Positions 16,991-25,154 of a stretch of 64,000 nt of DNA are shown here, piece after piece. The first letter of the stretch is position 1. Each line of letters opens with the position of its first letter. The stretch comes from Nitrospirota bacterium. GTDB taxonomy: Bacteria > Nitrospirota > Leptospirillia > Leptospirillales > Leptospirillaceae. The notes beneath the pieces are model-generated. The model saw nothing but the letters and a program-made list of their open reading frames with translations. It did not search any database and was not told the DNA's origin. Where the stretch lies: positions 1-64,000 of the forward strand of contig JAMCWM010000008.1 in the NCBI GenBank assembly GCA_023481175.1, read 5' to 3'. Made by a program: the position numbers and the translations under genes.

Positions 16991-17916
16991 AATCCGTCGA
17001 CCTGGTGATCGCCGGACCCACTGCCTCGGGCAAAAGCCATCTGGCCCTGGCTCTCGCCCATACGATGGATGCCGAAATCATTTCAGCCGATTCCCGGCAG
17101 ATCTATCGGGAAATTTCCGTCGGCACAGGAAAACTCCGACCCGAGGAGCGGGAGGGGATTCTTCATCATCTTCTCGACTGCTGTTCCCTCACGGAATCCT
17201 ACAGTGCCGGCGACTTTGTGCGGGAGGCCCGCAAGGCGATCCTGGCCATCCGGGGGCGGGGAAAGCGGATCATCCTTTGTGGTGGGACAGGGCTATACCT
17301 GGAGGCGCTCCTGAAAGGACTTGTCGAACTTCCCTCCCGTCCCCCCGGCCATTACGCCGCCTTCCGGGAGAGACTGCGGGAGGTCCCAGAGAGCGAGCTT
17401 TATGCTCGTCTTGTCTCGATCGACACAGAAAGGGCCGGCCAGATTCATCCGAATGACCGGTTCCGCCTCCTGCGGGCCCTCTACCTTTGGGAGGAGTTTT
17501 CCCTGGCCCCCTCGGATCTCTATGACCGGTTCAGAGCCCAGGGAATCGGATGGGGAGCCATCATCGGTCTTGATCCCGGTCAGGAAATGCGCCTCAAGCG
17601 CATTTCCGACCGGGTCCATTCCATGTTCGGCAAAGGGTGGATCGAGGAGGTCGAGGCTCTCCTGGCCAAGGGGTACTCTCCTGAAGCTCCCGGCTTCGAC
17701 AGCCTGGGGTACCGGGATGTGATCGCGTTCCTGGAGGGGAGAATTTCCCGTACGGACCTTCTGGAAAGAGTCATTCTGAAAACGAGGCAGTATGCCAAGC
17801 GCCAGATGACCTGGTTTCGCCACATGGAGGGGATCCGGTGGGTCGATCCCGGCGGGGAGGGCTTTCCCTTGGACCTTTCCTCAAAGTATGGTACGATCAA
17901 AAGAATTTCTTGCTGA
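16975..17916 (+). CDS. miaA: tRNA dimethylallyltransferase MiaA
   Basis: 313 residues starting at GTG 16975 inside the end of mutL. The P-loop GPTASGKS (14-21), ADSRQIYREISVGTGK and the later SYSAGDFV, GGTGLYLEAL and QTRQYAKRQMTWFR-type motifs identify MiaA. It transfers a dimethylallyl group to A37 of tRNAs reading codons that start with U, including the tRNA-Tyr and tRNA-Trp encoded further on. Length is normal for the family. A probable promoter for the next gene lies within its 3' end. Confidence 0.94.
   Translation: MVRSLESVDLVIAGPTASGKSHLALALAHTMDAEIISADSRQIYREISVGTGKLRPEEREGILHHLLDCCSLTESYSAGDFVREARKAILAIRGRGKRIILCGGTGLYLEALLKGLVELPSRPPGHYAAFRERLREVPESELYARLVSIDTERAGQIHPNDRFRLLRALYLWEEFSLAPSDLYDRFRAQGIGWGAIIGLDPGQEMRLKRISDRVHSMFGKGWIEEVEALLAKGYSPEAPGFDSLGYRDVIAFLEGRISRTDLLERVILKTRQYAKRQMTWFRHMEGIRWVDPGGEGFPLDLSSKYGTIKRISC
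17869..17897 (+). promoter_or_regulatory. Putative promoter for the MTA phosphorylase gene
   Basis: TTGGAC (17869-17874) and TACGAT (17892-17897) are 17 bases apart inside the 3' end of miaA, about 60 bases before the next start codon. Confidence 0.5.
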
Positions 17917-17954
17917 ATTTTCTAATGGGATCAGGGGAAGGGGATTTTCGAGCT

Positions 17955-18890
17955 ATGGGTGAAAAGTTTACGAAGGGTCCTGCCAGCAAGGACAAAAGAC
18001 CAGCGGCCGCCCCAAACCGGGAAAGGATCGGCATCATCGGCGGCTCGGGGCTGTACCATCTGAAGGGGCTCTCCGGCCTCACTCCGACTGTTGTGGAAAC
18101 ACCCTGGGGGCAGCCCTCCGATCCTTTCATGACCGGAATGATCGGCGATGTGCCGGTCGCCTTTCTTTCCCGTCACGGAGCGGGCCACCGCTATCTTCCA
18201 GGGGAAATCAACTACCGGGCGAATATTGCGGGATTCGTGGCCCTGGGCGTACGCCGGATTCTTTCCGTTTCGGCGGTCGGCTCGCTGAAGGAGACGATTG
18301 TTCCGGGAGATATGGTCGTGGTGGACCAGTTCATTGACTGGACAAAGGGGCGACCCTCGACTTTTTACGGGCAGGGGGCGGTCGGACATACCGGGTTTGC
18401 CCACCCGATCTGTCCCGACCTCGCGAAGACGCTCGTAGCCGCATGTCAGGGCGTCCAGGCGCGCTTTCATGACAAGGGAACCTATCTCTGCATGGAAGGG
18501 CCGGCCTTTTCGACGCAGGCCGAATCTTTTCTCTATCGCCAGTTCAAGGCCGATATCATCGGAATGACCAATGTCACCGAAGCCAGGCTGGCCCGTGAGG
18601 CAGGCCTTTGCTACGCCACGCTGGCCCTGTCGACGGACTTTGATTGCTGGCATCCCGACCATGATGCCGTGACGGTCTCCGATGTGCTCGCGGTCATGGA
18701 AAAGAATGTGTCCACGGCCAACCGGATCCTTGAAAGGGCCTTGCAAACCGTCAGGACTGCCGGACAGTGCTCCTGTCAGGAAGCCCCCAGGACGGCATTG
18801 ATCACCCACCCCGACAGCATTCCCACCGAAACCCGCAAAAGACTCGAGTTTCTCCGAATCCTCGAGAGGGAAGAAGGAGCCGGATCGTGA
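17955..18890 (+). CDS. mtnP: S-methyl-5'-thioadenosine phosphorylase
   Basis: 311 residues. Family motifs are IGIIGGSGLYHLKGL near the N-terminus, SRHGAGHRYLPGEINYRANI, MEGPAFSTQAES and IGMTNVTEARLAREAG followed by STDFDCW. The last part is typical of MTA phosphorylase rather than purine nucleoside phosphorylase. It cleaves methylthioadenosine, a by-product of polyamine and SAM metabolism, to adenine and methylthioribose-1-phosphate. ATG 17955 is chosen because an AGGGGAAGGGG tract lies upstream; an in-frame ATG at 17925 would add 10 residues. The N-terminal 17 residues are a basic tail not needed for the fold. It overlaps the PfkB kinase gene by 4 bases. Confidence 0.92.
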   Translation: MGEKFTKGPASKDKRPAAAPNRERIGIIGGSGLYHLKGLSGLTPTVVETPWGQPSDPFMTGMIGDVPVAFLSRHGAGHRYLPGEINYRANIAGFVALGVRRILSVSAVGSLKETIVPGDMVVVDQFIDWTKGRPSTFYGQGAVGHTGFAHPICPDLAKTLVAACQGVQARFHDKGTYLCMEGPAFSTQAESFLYRQFKADIIGMTNVTEARLAREAGLCYATLALSTDFDCWHPDHDAVTVSDVLAVMEKNVSTANRILERALQTVRTAGQCSCQEAPRTALITHPDSIPTETRKRLEFLRILEREEGAGS

Positions 18891-19825
18891 GCCCGAAGCT
18901 TGTCATTGTCGGGACCGTCGCGCTCGATGACGTGACGACACCCTTCGGGTCCGTGAGCCGGGCTCTCGGCGGATCGGCCTTCTATGGGGGGATCGCGGCC
19001 TCCTACTGGACGAGTGTCGGGATCGTGGCGGTGGTCGGGACGGATTACCCCGAGGAGGGATTCCGGATCCTCGAGAGCCGGTCCGTCGACACCCGGGGCA
19101 TCGACCGGAGTCCGGAAAAGACCTTTGCCTGGACGGGGGAGTACACCTACGACCTGAATACGGCCATCACCCGCGAAACACGGTTGAATTGTCTCCTGTC
19201 CTTCAACCCAAAGGTCGGCGAACATTACCCCGCCCCCGAAACCCTGTTCCTCGCCAATATCGATCCGGACATTCAGGGACGGATCCTCGATTCCCTGGCC
19301 GTTCGTCCCAGGCTTGTCGCCCTGGACACGATGAACTACTGGATCGAATCGAAGAAGGACGCGCTTCTCAAGGTCCTTAAGAAGATCGATCTCTTGACCA
19401 TCAATGAATCCGAAGCTCGCCAGCTGACCGGCGAATTCAACCTTGTGCTGGCGGCCCGGGCCATCCGGGCCCTGGGTCCTGCCATCGTTGTCCTGAAAAA
19501 GGGAGAACATGGCGCGCTGGTCTTTTATGAGGGAGGCGTCTTTGCTTCTCCCGCCATGCCTCTCGAGGTCGTCAAGGATCCTACGGGCGCAGGGGATTCC
19601 TTTGCCGGAGGTCTCCTGGGATATCTGACGGTCCATGGCCATCGAAGTCCGGAGTTTCTTAAGCAGTCCTCGATCATCGGGTCGGTCATGGCGTCCTTCT
19701 GCGTGTCGGACTTCGGGGTCGCCGGAACGCGCTCCCTGTCTCCGGAGGCCCTCTCGGAGAGGATCAGGGAGTTCGGGGATCTGACGGGGTTCCGAAGGAT
19801 CGATTACGAGGAACGGAGGCTCTGA
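18887..19825 (+). CDS. PfkB-family sugar/nucleoside kinase
   Basis: 312 residues from GTG 18887, which overlaps the mtnP stop (GTGA); AAGAAGGAG lies 7-16 bases upstream. The ribokinase fold shows an N-terminal GTVALDD and GGSAFYGGIAAS, and the C-terminal PfkB signature DPTGAGDSFAGGLLGYL with the catalytic Asp. The natural substrate cannot be read from sequence. The tight coupling to mtnP suggests a role in adenosine or methylthioribose salvage, but it is not the MtnK family. Length is normal for PfkB kinases. Confidence 0.85.
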   Translation: MSPKLVIVGTVALDDVTTPFGSVSRALGGSAFYGGIAASYWTSVGIVAVVGTDYPEEGFRILESRSVDTRGIDRSPEKTFAWTGEYTYDLNTAITRETRLNCLLSFNPKVGEHYPAPETLFLANIDPDIQGRILDSLAVRPRLVALDTMNYWIESKKDALLKVLKKIDLLTINESEARQLTGEFNLVLAARAIRALGPAIVVLKKGEHGALVFYEGGVFASPAMPLEVVKDPTGAGDSFAGGLLGYLTVHGHRSPEFLKQSSIIGSVMASFCVSDFGVAGTRSLSPEALSERIREFGDLTGFRRIDYEERRL

Positions 19826-19826
19826 C

Positions 19827-20660
19827 TTGTCCGAGCGATGGAGAAACTTCTGTCGCCCATTCTCCCTGGGGATAGCGCTGATCCTTCTGTCAGGATGTCA
19901 GACGGCCGTTTCCCCCAAAAATCACCATCTGGCCATGGAACACTACAATGCCGGTCTCCGGAAGTTGCGTCAGCAAAAACTCCAGGGGGCTTACTGGGAA
20001 TTCGAATACGCCAACCACCTGGACCCGGGAATTCCCAAGATCCATTATTCTCTCGGGCATGTGTATTATCTCATGCACGATCTCCCGGATGCCCAGAAAG
20101 AGCTCCGCAAGGCACTCCGGAACAATCCGGACCGCTCATCTACTTACAATTATCTGGGCGAGATTGCGCTTGAGCAGAAGAAATACCGGGAGGCCCTGGC
20201 GTACTTCCATAAGGCCCTCAAGAATACCCTTTACCGAACTCCGTACTATCCTCTCGTGAACATCGGGAAGGTGTATATGCAGATGGGGAAGTTCGAGCGT
20301 GCCAAGGAATATTTTTCCAAAGCCCTGTTGCGGAATGACCGGTTTTTGCCCGCACACTACTGGTTGGGCAAGGTCCATATGTCAGAAGGGGCCTATGAAA
20401 AAGCTCTCCAGGATTTTTCATCGGCGATCCGGATCGAGCCGAGTTTTTCTGCGGGGTATTACGAACTCGGCCGTGCCTACCTCAAGCTCGAGAATCAGGA
20501 CAAGGCAGCCCGGGCCTTTCGTGAAGCTGTCCGCCTCGATCCGAATTCGAAGATCGGCATCAAGGCAAAGCGAAGCCTGCTGCTGCTTCCCAAGGATTTA
20601 CCCGTGAAACAAGCTTCAGGGCCTCAAGGAATCGAAAAAAACCTGTCCGGGGGAAAGTAA
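19827..20660 (+). CDS. TPR-repeat lipoprotein, PilF/PilW-like
   Basis: 277 residues from TTG 19827, one base after the kinase stop, with GGAGG about 9 bases upstream. The signal sequence ends in the lipobox LLSGC (Cys-24). About six tetratricopeptide repeats fill the rest (AMEHYNAGLRKLRQQ, YSLGHVYYLMHDLPDAQKEL, YLGEIALEQKKYREAL, IGKVYMQMGKFERAKEY, WLGKVHMSEGAYEKAL, ELGRAYLKLENQDKAA). The architecture resembles the type IV pilus pilotin PilF, and a RodZ-like HTH protein follows, a pairing seen in other bacteria. No pilus genes are nearby, so the pilotin role is only a suggestion. Confidence 0.8.
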   Translation: MSERWRNFCRPFSLGIALILLSGCQTAVSPKNHHLAMEHYNAGLRKLRQQKLQGAYWEFEYANHLDPGIPKIHYSLGHVYYLMHDLPDAQKELRKALRNNPDRSSTYNYLGEIALEQKKYREALAYFHKALKNTLYRTPYYPLVNIGKVYMQMGKFERAKEYFSKALLRNDRFLPAHYWLGKVHMSEGAYEKALQDFSSAIRIEPSFSAGYYELGRAYLKLENQDKAARAFREAVRLDPNSKIGIKAKRSLLLLPKDLPVKQASGPQGIEKNLSGGK

Positions 20661-20701
20661 GTCTCGGCCGTAGAAAACATGATCTGAGAAAAGGAATGTT
20701 G

Positions 20702-21898
20702 ATGTCCGAAAATGCCGATAATGAGACAGTGTCCGAATCCCAGGCCCCGAACACGGTAAAGTCTCCGACGGTCGGCGAGATTCTGGAAAAGGCCAGGCTC
20801 GAAAAGGGAATGACCGTCGATGACATTGACCGCATTACCCATATCAGCCCAGGATGGGTGATCGTCATCGAGCAGGGGGCCTGGACCCAGTACCAGAGCA
20901 TGGTCTACGCAAAGGGACATGTGAAAGTCTATGCGGAATTCCTGGGGCTGGACACGGAGGCTCTGGGCAAACAGTTTCAGACGGAATGGAACGAGAAGGT
21001 CAAGCCGGACCCGAATGATGCCGGAGAGCACTCCAACCACTCGGGATTGAAGGTCCACCAGCCCGGGACCGGCCGGAATTTCATGATGTGGGGGAGCCTG
21101 TTGGTGGTCCTTTCGGTGCTTGCCATTGTGGGAGTCCGGTATGCGATGGTTCAGCACGGACCGTCTTCCGGGAAAAAACCATTGATCCCGGTCTCCCCTG
21201 TTCCGATTCCCTCGCCGCCTCCTCTCTCTTCGGCACCCGCTCGCCCGGAAAATCCGGCTTCCGTATCCGGGACCGGTCCTGATGCCAACGGAGCTGCGTC
21301 ACCTCCTCCGTCTGCCCAGTCGAGTGAGTCAGGAGCCCTGACCCGGCCAGGAGATAAAGAAAATCCGGTTTCCTCCCGACAGGTTCCCTCCAGCAGCAGT
21401 TCCCCGACCAACCCCAGAGGAGGCCTGACACTTCGGATGGTCGCCCTCAAGAATACCTGGGTGGTGATATCCGTTGACGACGGAACGGTGCGCCGCTTCC
21501 ATTTGAGGGCAGGGGAAAGTCGCTTCCTGACAGGGAAAAACTTTATGACTTATTCGACGGAATACGGGAATGGCCTTGTTCTCTTTCTGAATGGGAAAAG
21601 GTTGGGCCTGGCCGGTCCGACCTCAGATCCTGTTCTCCGCAAGAGGCTGAACCGTCTGAGCCTCCGGCCGGTCCGCAAATCTCCCCGACCCGATCAAGGG
21701 AAAAAAGGGAAATCGCCTTCAGGTCAAGGATCTTTGAAGAATGGATCTGTCCCTTCGTCTCCGGCGGCATCAGTTCCCCAGACTTCTCCCGCTGCGGGGG
21801 GGAAGCTTGCCTCCCCGACCCAAGAAGGGACCTTGTCTCACTCCAGCCAATCGTCTGGGAATTCTCTATCCCAGCCACAGACAGGGAGGACTCCTTAG
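20702..21898 (+). CDS. RodZ-like helix-turn-helix membrane protein (DUF4115)
   Basis: 398 residues. The N-terminal Cro/C1-type HTH covers about 20-90 (VGEILEKARLEKGMTVDDIDRIT, then YAKGHVKVYAEFLGL). One membrane helix lies near 129-149. A long Pro/Ser linker (about 155-235) leads to the periplasmic DUF4115 domain (RMVALKNTWVVISVDDG, FHLRAGESRFLTGK), and a disordered Ser/Pro tail closes it. RodZ links MreB to the cell-wall machinery and sets rod or spiral shape. ATG 20702 is preferred to ATG 20696 because the AAAAGGA site would touch the earlier start. It is followed directly by the PEGA lipoprotein (TAGATG). Confidence 0.82.
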   Translation: MSENADNETVSESQAPNTVKSPTVGEILEKARLEKGMTVDDIDRITHISPGWVIVIEQGAWTQYQSMVYAKGHVKVYAEFLGLDTEALGKQFQTEWNEKVKPDPNDAGEHSNHSGLKVHQPGTGRNFMMWGSLLVVLSVLAIVGVRYAMVQHGPSSGKKPLIPVSPVPIPSPPPLSSAPARPENPASVSGTGPDANGAASPPPSAQSSESGALTRPGDKENPVSSRQVPSSSSSPTNPRGGLTLRMVALKNTWVVISVDDGTVRRFHLRAGESRFLTGKNFMTYSTEYGNGLVLFLNGKRLGLAGPTSDPVLRKRLNRLSLRPVRKSPRPDQGKKGKSPSGQGSLKNGSVPSSPAASVPQTSPAAGGKLASPTQEGTLSHSSQSSGNSLSQPQTGRTP

Positions 21899-22900
21899 AT
21901 GAGTGGGAATTTCGGTCGGATTCTGTTTGCGCTTATGATCATGACCGGGATCATCCTGACCGGTTGTGCCCAGAAACCGGTCGATCTGAATTTCAATCCG
22001 AATGCGGGAGAGACTAGGCCCAACCAGTACCGCGCGAACATCACCTTTGGATTCGTGACCTTTGAGGACCTCCGTGTCTCAAAACGCTTGATGGGGGACA
22101 AGACTCTCATCGGATGGGGCTCTAATACCTACCATACAAATGCGAATGTTCCCGAGCAGGTTACGAAGGCTTTTGTCGACACCTATCGGTATCTGGGCCT
22201 CAAGGCGGTGTGGATCAAGAATCCTCCGGAGAATTTCTCCTTTTCCACGAATTCCTGGGTCCGGTCTCTGCGCTCACTCTATCCCGAGGTCAATGTTTTT
22301 GTGATCGGAAAGATCCAGAATTACGAATTTCTCCTCAGATCGGGCGGGATGAGCGGTCTGGCCAGCGGAACCTTCAACTCGCTGGCCGTCACGACACAGG
22401 CTCGGGTGGAACTCTATTATCTCGACAGCGAAACCGGCCGCATCATCTGGGGAAATACCCTTCACCATGATACCTACGACAGGAAGGTCTCCAAGAAAGC
22501 TCCGGTGGATTACGCCTCCATTCGTCTCGAAGATGCCCTGCAGAATGTGATTATTCAATCCGTCGACCGGGTCTTGCCGAAGATCAACAAGCGGGACCCG
22601 GGAGCCGTTCAGGTTCTTTCAGCCGGCTTCATGGCGGACGTTCCCAAAACTCCGGAGGGGAAACCTGCCGGTGTTATTCCTGCCGGAAAGGGACGCCTGG
22701 AAATCGTCTCGAAACCCGGAGGAGCCCGAGTGTATGTAGACGGGATCTATTACGGGCTGACCCCGCTCTCACTTGATCTCTCCCCTGGCGTTCACCTTCT
22801 GAAGGTTCACAAGGACGGCTTTGAAACGAGCCGGGACAAGGTTGGAATCCTCGAAGGAAAGTCGACACCCTGGAACGGAGACCTTCCAAAGAAAAACTAG
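21899..22900 (+). CDS. Lipoprotein with C-terminal PEGA domain
   Basis: 333 residues. The signal sequence ends in a lipobox ILTGC (Cys-23). The middle (about 40-235) resembles lipoproteins that form a curli-assembly-like alpha/beta fold (FVIGKIQNYEF, RVELYYLDSETGRIIWGNTL), but no firm family is recognised. The end (about 260-325) is a clear PEGA domain, GRLEIVSKPGGARVYVDG then GLTPLSLDLSPGVHLLKV. PEGA domains are found in surface and peptidoglycan-associated proteins. It is the last gene of the run from mtnP, immediately after the RodZ-like gene, suggesting an envelope role. Confidence 0.75.
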   Translation: MSGNFGRILFALMIMTGIILTGCAQKPVDLNFNPNAGETRPNQYRANITFGFVTFEDLRVSKRLMGDKTLIGWGSNTYHTNANVPEQVTKAFVDTYRYLGLKAVWIKNPPENFSFSTNSWVRSLRSLYPEVNVFVIGKIQNYEFLLRSGGMSGLASGTFNSLAVTTQARVELYYLDSETGRIIWGNTLHHDTYDRKVSKKAPVDYASIRLEDALQNVIIQSVDRVLPKINKRDPGAVQVLSAGFMADVPKTPEGKPAGVIPAGKGRLEIVSKPGGARVYVDGIYYGLTPLSLDLSPGVHLLKVHKDGFETSRDKVGILEGKSTPWNGDLPKKN

Positions 22901-22906
22901 CACGAC

Positions 22907-22953
22907 AGCGGAAGTTGCCGAACCCCCCTTGCCAGCCGCCTCCAACTTCCGCT
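22907..22953. repeat. Inverted repeat overlapping the tRNA-Thr promoter
   Basis: AGCGGAAGTTG (22907-22917) is repeated in inverse orientation as CAACTTCCGCT (22943-22953), giving an 11-bp perfect stem with a 25-base loop. It starts 6 bases after the PEGA lipoprotein stop and could help end that transcript, although no T-run follows. It also covers the spacer of the tRNA-Thr promoter, so it could instead be an operator. Confidence 0.5.
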
Positions 22954-22958
22954 ATCAT
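22929..22958 (+). promoter_or_regulatory. Putative promoter for tRNA-Thr(CGU)
   Basis: TTGCCA (22929-22934), an 18-base spacer and TATCAT (22953-22958) lie 26 bases before the tRNA, fitting a start near 22965. Confidence 0.55.
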
Positions 22959-22983
22959 CGTCCACTGGCATTAATCTCCCGAT

Positions 22984-23058
22984 GCCGGCGTAGCACAGTG
23001 GTAGTGCAGTCGATTCGTAATCGACAGGTCATCGGTTCAATCCCGATCGCCGGCTCCA
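22984..23058 (+). tRNA. tRNA-Thr (anticodon CGU)
   Basis: Acceptor GCCGGCG pairs with CGCCGGC, the discriminator is T and CCA is encoded at 23056-23058. The anticodon stem GTCGA/TCGAC encloses the loop TTCGTAA, reading CGU. It stands alone. The following 218 bases (23059-23276) show no gene. Confidence 0.95.
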
Positions 23059-23276
23059 TTTCCAGACCAGAGTCTCTGAGTGCTAAAATCAGGATAGAAG
23101 TCCTGTCCTGGGTCCTCCAGGGGTATCACCTCATCTGACTCTTTCTTCATTTTGCGAAACTCCTAGCCGATCTGAACGCCAAATTGCCGAGGGGCCTATC
23201 AGACCTCCATTCCTGATGAGAGGTGTCTGAAAATGTCTTTATTTCCTTGCGCCAATGATTTCGAGGAGGAGCCCCG

Positions 23277-24206
23277 ATGAAAAATGGAACGCTCATGAAC
23301 ATTGGATTCGTCGGGGTCGGCCGCATGGGATCGAACATGGCCCTTCGCCTTCGAGATATGGGTTACCGTATTATGGCGGTCCATGACCGCCTTCCGGAAG
23401 TGGCCGCGCGGGTGGCGGCCCAGACGGGTGCCGTTGCAGCCCGAACCCTTGGAGATGTTACCAAGGTCTCGGAGGTGATCCTTACGGTGGTCGGCACCGA
23501 CAGCGAGATGCTCTCGCTGTTTTCGGAGAATGGAGACTCCCTTCTCAATGGCTCCTCCGGACGAATATTTGTCAATTGCGCCACTCTCTCTCCCGATGTT
23601 CATGTTGAGATCGAACGCCGTGCAAGGGTCCATGGCGCCAAGGCTCTTGAAGCCGCCATGGCCAGTTCCATCACCCAGGCCCGGGCAGGTTCGCTCTACC
23701 TGATGGTGGGAGGAGAGCGGGAGACCTTTGAGCGGGTCCGCCCCATGCTCGAGGGAATGAGTGCGTCCCTACGCTGGATCGGGACTTCGGGACAGGCGGC
23801 CAAACTGAAGGCACTCGTCAATATGGTCATGAATATCAACACCGCAGGACTGGCGGAGGGATTGGGACTTGCCGAGGCCCTGGGGCTGGACATTTCGATG
23901 GTACGGGAGGTCTTTTCCCAGACAGGGGCCGCGTCCCGCGTTCTGGAGACGGATGGAGCCGACATGCAGAACCGGGAACACGAGGTCTATTTTTCTGCCG
24001 CGCATGCCGCAAAGGATTCTCATATTGCTTTGTCTCTCGCATCCCGGGCCGGCCTTTTTCTTCCGCTTGCCGAAGCGACCGCCGGCCAGTATGGCCGCAT
24101 GGTGGCCCTTGGTCTGGGAGACATCGACAAATCGGGTATTTCCGAGTTGACCTTCCCGTCAAGACATGGAAAGGACATTGTTCCAAGAACCGGGGAGAAT
24201 TCATGA
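23277..24206 (+). CDS. Beta-hydroxyacid dehydrogenase (3-hydroxyisobutyrate / glyoxylate-succinic semialdehyde reductase type)
   Basis: 309 residues. The N-terminal Rossmann motif GFVGVGRMGSNMALRL binds the nucleotide. The substrate motif is degenerate (LEAAMASSITQARAGSLYLMVGG for the usual DAPVSGG). The catalytic-lysine region is GQAAKLKALVNMVMN, and the C-terminal helical domain contains KDSHIALSLASRAGL. The enzyme would reduce or oxidise a small beta-hydroxyacid or aldehyde acid; the substrate is not fixed by sequence. ATG 23277 follows GAGGAGGAG; ATG 23295 is an internal alternative closer to the fold. Its stop overlaps the ATG of the decayed hydrolase (ATGA), so the two once formed a coupled pair. 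Confidence 0.88.
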   Translation: MKNGTLMNIGFVGVGRMGSNMALRLRDMGYRIMAVHDRLPEVAARVAAQTGAVAARTLGDVTKVSEVILTVVGTDSEMLSLFSENGDSLLNGSSGRIFVNCATLSPDVHVEIERRARVHGAKALEAAMASSITQARAGSLYLMVGGERETFERVRPMLEGMSASLRWIGTSGQAAKLKALVNMVMNINTAGLAEGLGLAEALGLDISMVREVFSQTGAASRVLETDGADMQNREHEVYFSAAHAAKDSHIALSLASRAGLFLPLAEATAGQYGRMVALGLGDIDKSGISELTFPSRHGKDIVPRTGENS

Positions 24207-25014
24207 AGGGGGAGAATCCATTCCGACTGGAGGATGGTGAGACCGGAATGCTCTCTTGATGGGGAAAGAGAGGTGCTGTGATGCTTTGCGTCCATGGCAT
24301 GTCGAGTTCCCGCCGGTGCTGGAACGCATCGCAGGACATTTTCCCAAATTCCATCGGGTCTTTGCATATGATCAAAGGGGGGCCTGGAGAAATGTCCGGA
24401 ATCCAGGGTCCCATGACGATCGAACAATTCCTTCTCGATCTGGAGGCGCCCGTCCAGGCAATCGGATATCCAGCGACATCCTTGTGGCCATCCATGGGGA
24501 AGGGCAATTGTCTTATTGGAGGGGCCGAAGATTTCAGAACGGACTGTTGTGGCCCCCGGTCCGATGATCCGGGTCCGGACGGGAACCTTTGTGTCCGGTT
24601 ATGGGGAAGACCTCCGTGGACTGATGGCCCATGAAGGAACGGCCAGAATAGAGGATGATCCCTTCTCTTTATGCAGGGATTTATACCGTGGATCTCGAGG
24701 CAAAGGTCTTTGGCATGGCACAGATGTCGATCCGGACACTTGAGCGGATCGGATCAGAAATGGGATCGAGTCGGGGATCCGGGATTTGCGGAGTCTTCTT
24801 GAGGATTATCCGATTCCCCCTCCTCATGTTGATTGCGGACAAAGACTCCGTTATCGACATGGATGATCGACGATGGCTGGAGGAGCTGGGTGATCGCCTC
24901 AGGGTGAGAACGATCTCGGGGGCCGGCCACAGTTTGCATCGCTCCCACCTTGCGTTGTTGCTGGAAAAAATCCGGCGGTTCGAAGGCAACGAGTTTTTGG
25001 CCCGGCAAATCTGA
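24203..25014 (+). pseudogene. Decayed alpha/beta-hydrolase gene with in-frame stop and frameshifts
   Basis: Starting at ATG 24203 (overlapping the dehydrogenase stop) the frame reads 18 codons to TGA 24257-24259. It continues in the same frame after the stop into MLCVHGMSSSRRCW, the oxyanion-hole region of an alpha/beta hydrolase. The strand after it, FHRVFAYDQRGAW, is in another frame. TIEQFLLDLEA and the eroded nucleophile elbow LWPSMGKG return to the first frame. The C-terminal part FPLLMLIADKDSVIDMDD and SGAGHSLHRSH, with the acid and the catalytic His, is in a further frame (24655-25014). At least one stop and several shifts are needed to rebuild one protein of about 270 residues. No full-length product can be made. 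Confidence 0.8.
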
Positions 25015-25081
25015 TCCGGGCAGGACTCTTTGTGACAGTGGCGCAGCCTGGAACAGTCCTTTGAAGTCTCTTGCCCCAAGT

Positions 25082-25110
25082 TTGCAAGAACCGATCGAAA
25101 TAAATATATT
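25082..25110 (+). promoter_or_regulatory. Putative promoter for the sigma-54 activator gene
   Basis: TTGCAA (25082-25087), a 17-base spacer and TATATT (25105-25110) lie about 45 bases before the GTG start. No -24/-12 sigma-54 promoter was seen in this gap. Confidence 0.5.
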
Positions 25111-25154
25111 GGTAGCGTCTTTGTTATTCATTTTCAGGAAAAAGGATTCAGATA

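Noticed and set aside
23199-23231. Imperfect inverted repeat CAGACCTC / GAGGTGTCTG before the hydroxyacid dehydrogenase
   Set aside because: It needs a bulge, and no T-run or promoter element is associated with it.
24257-24259. In-frame TGA in the hydrolase read as selenocysteine
   Set aside because: The position is before the conserved fold, the downstream frame is broken by further shifts, and no catalytic role for Sec is expected there.
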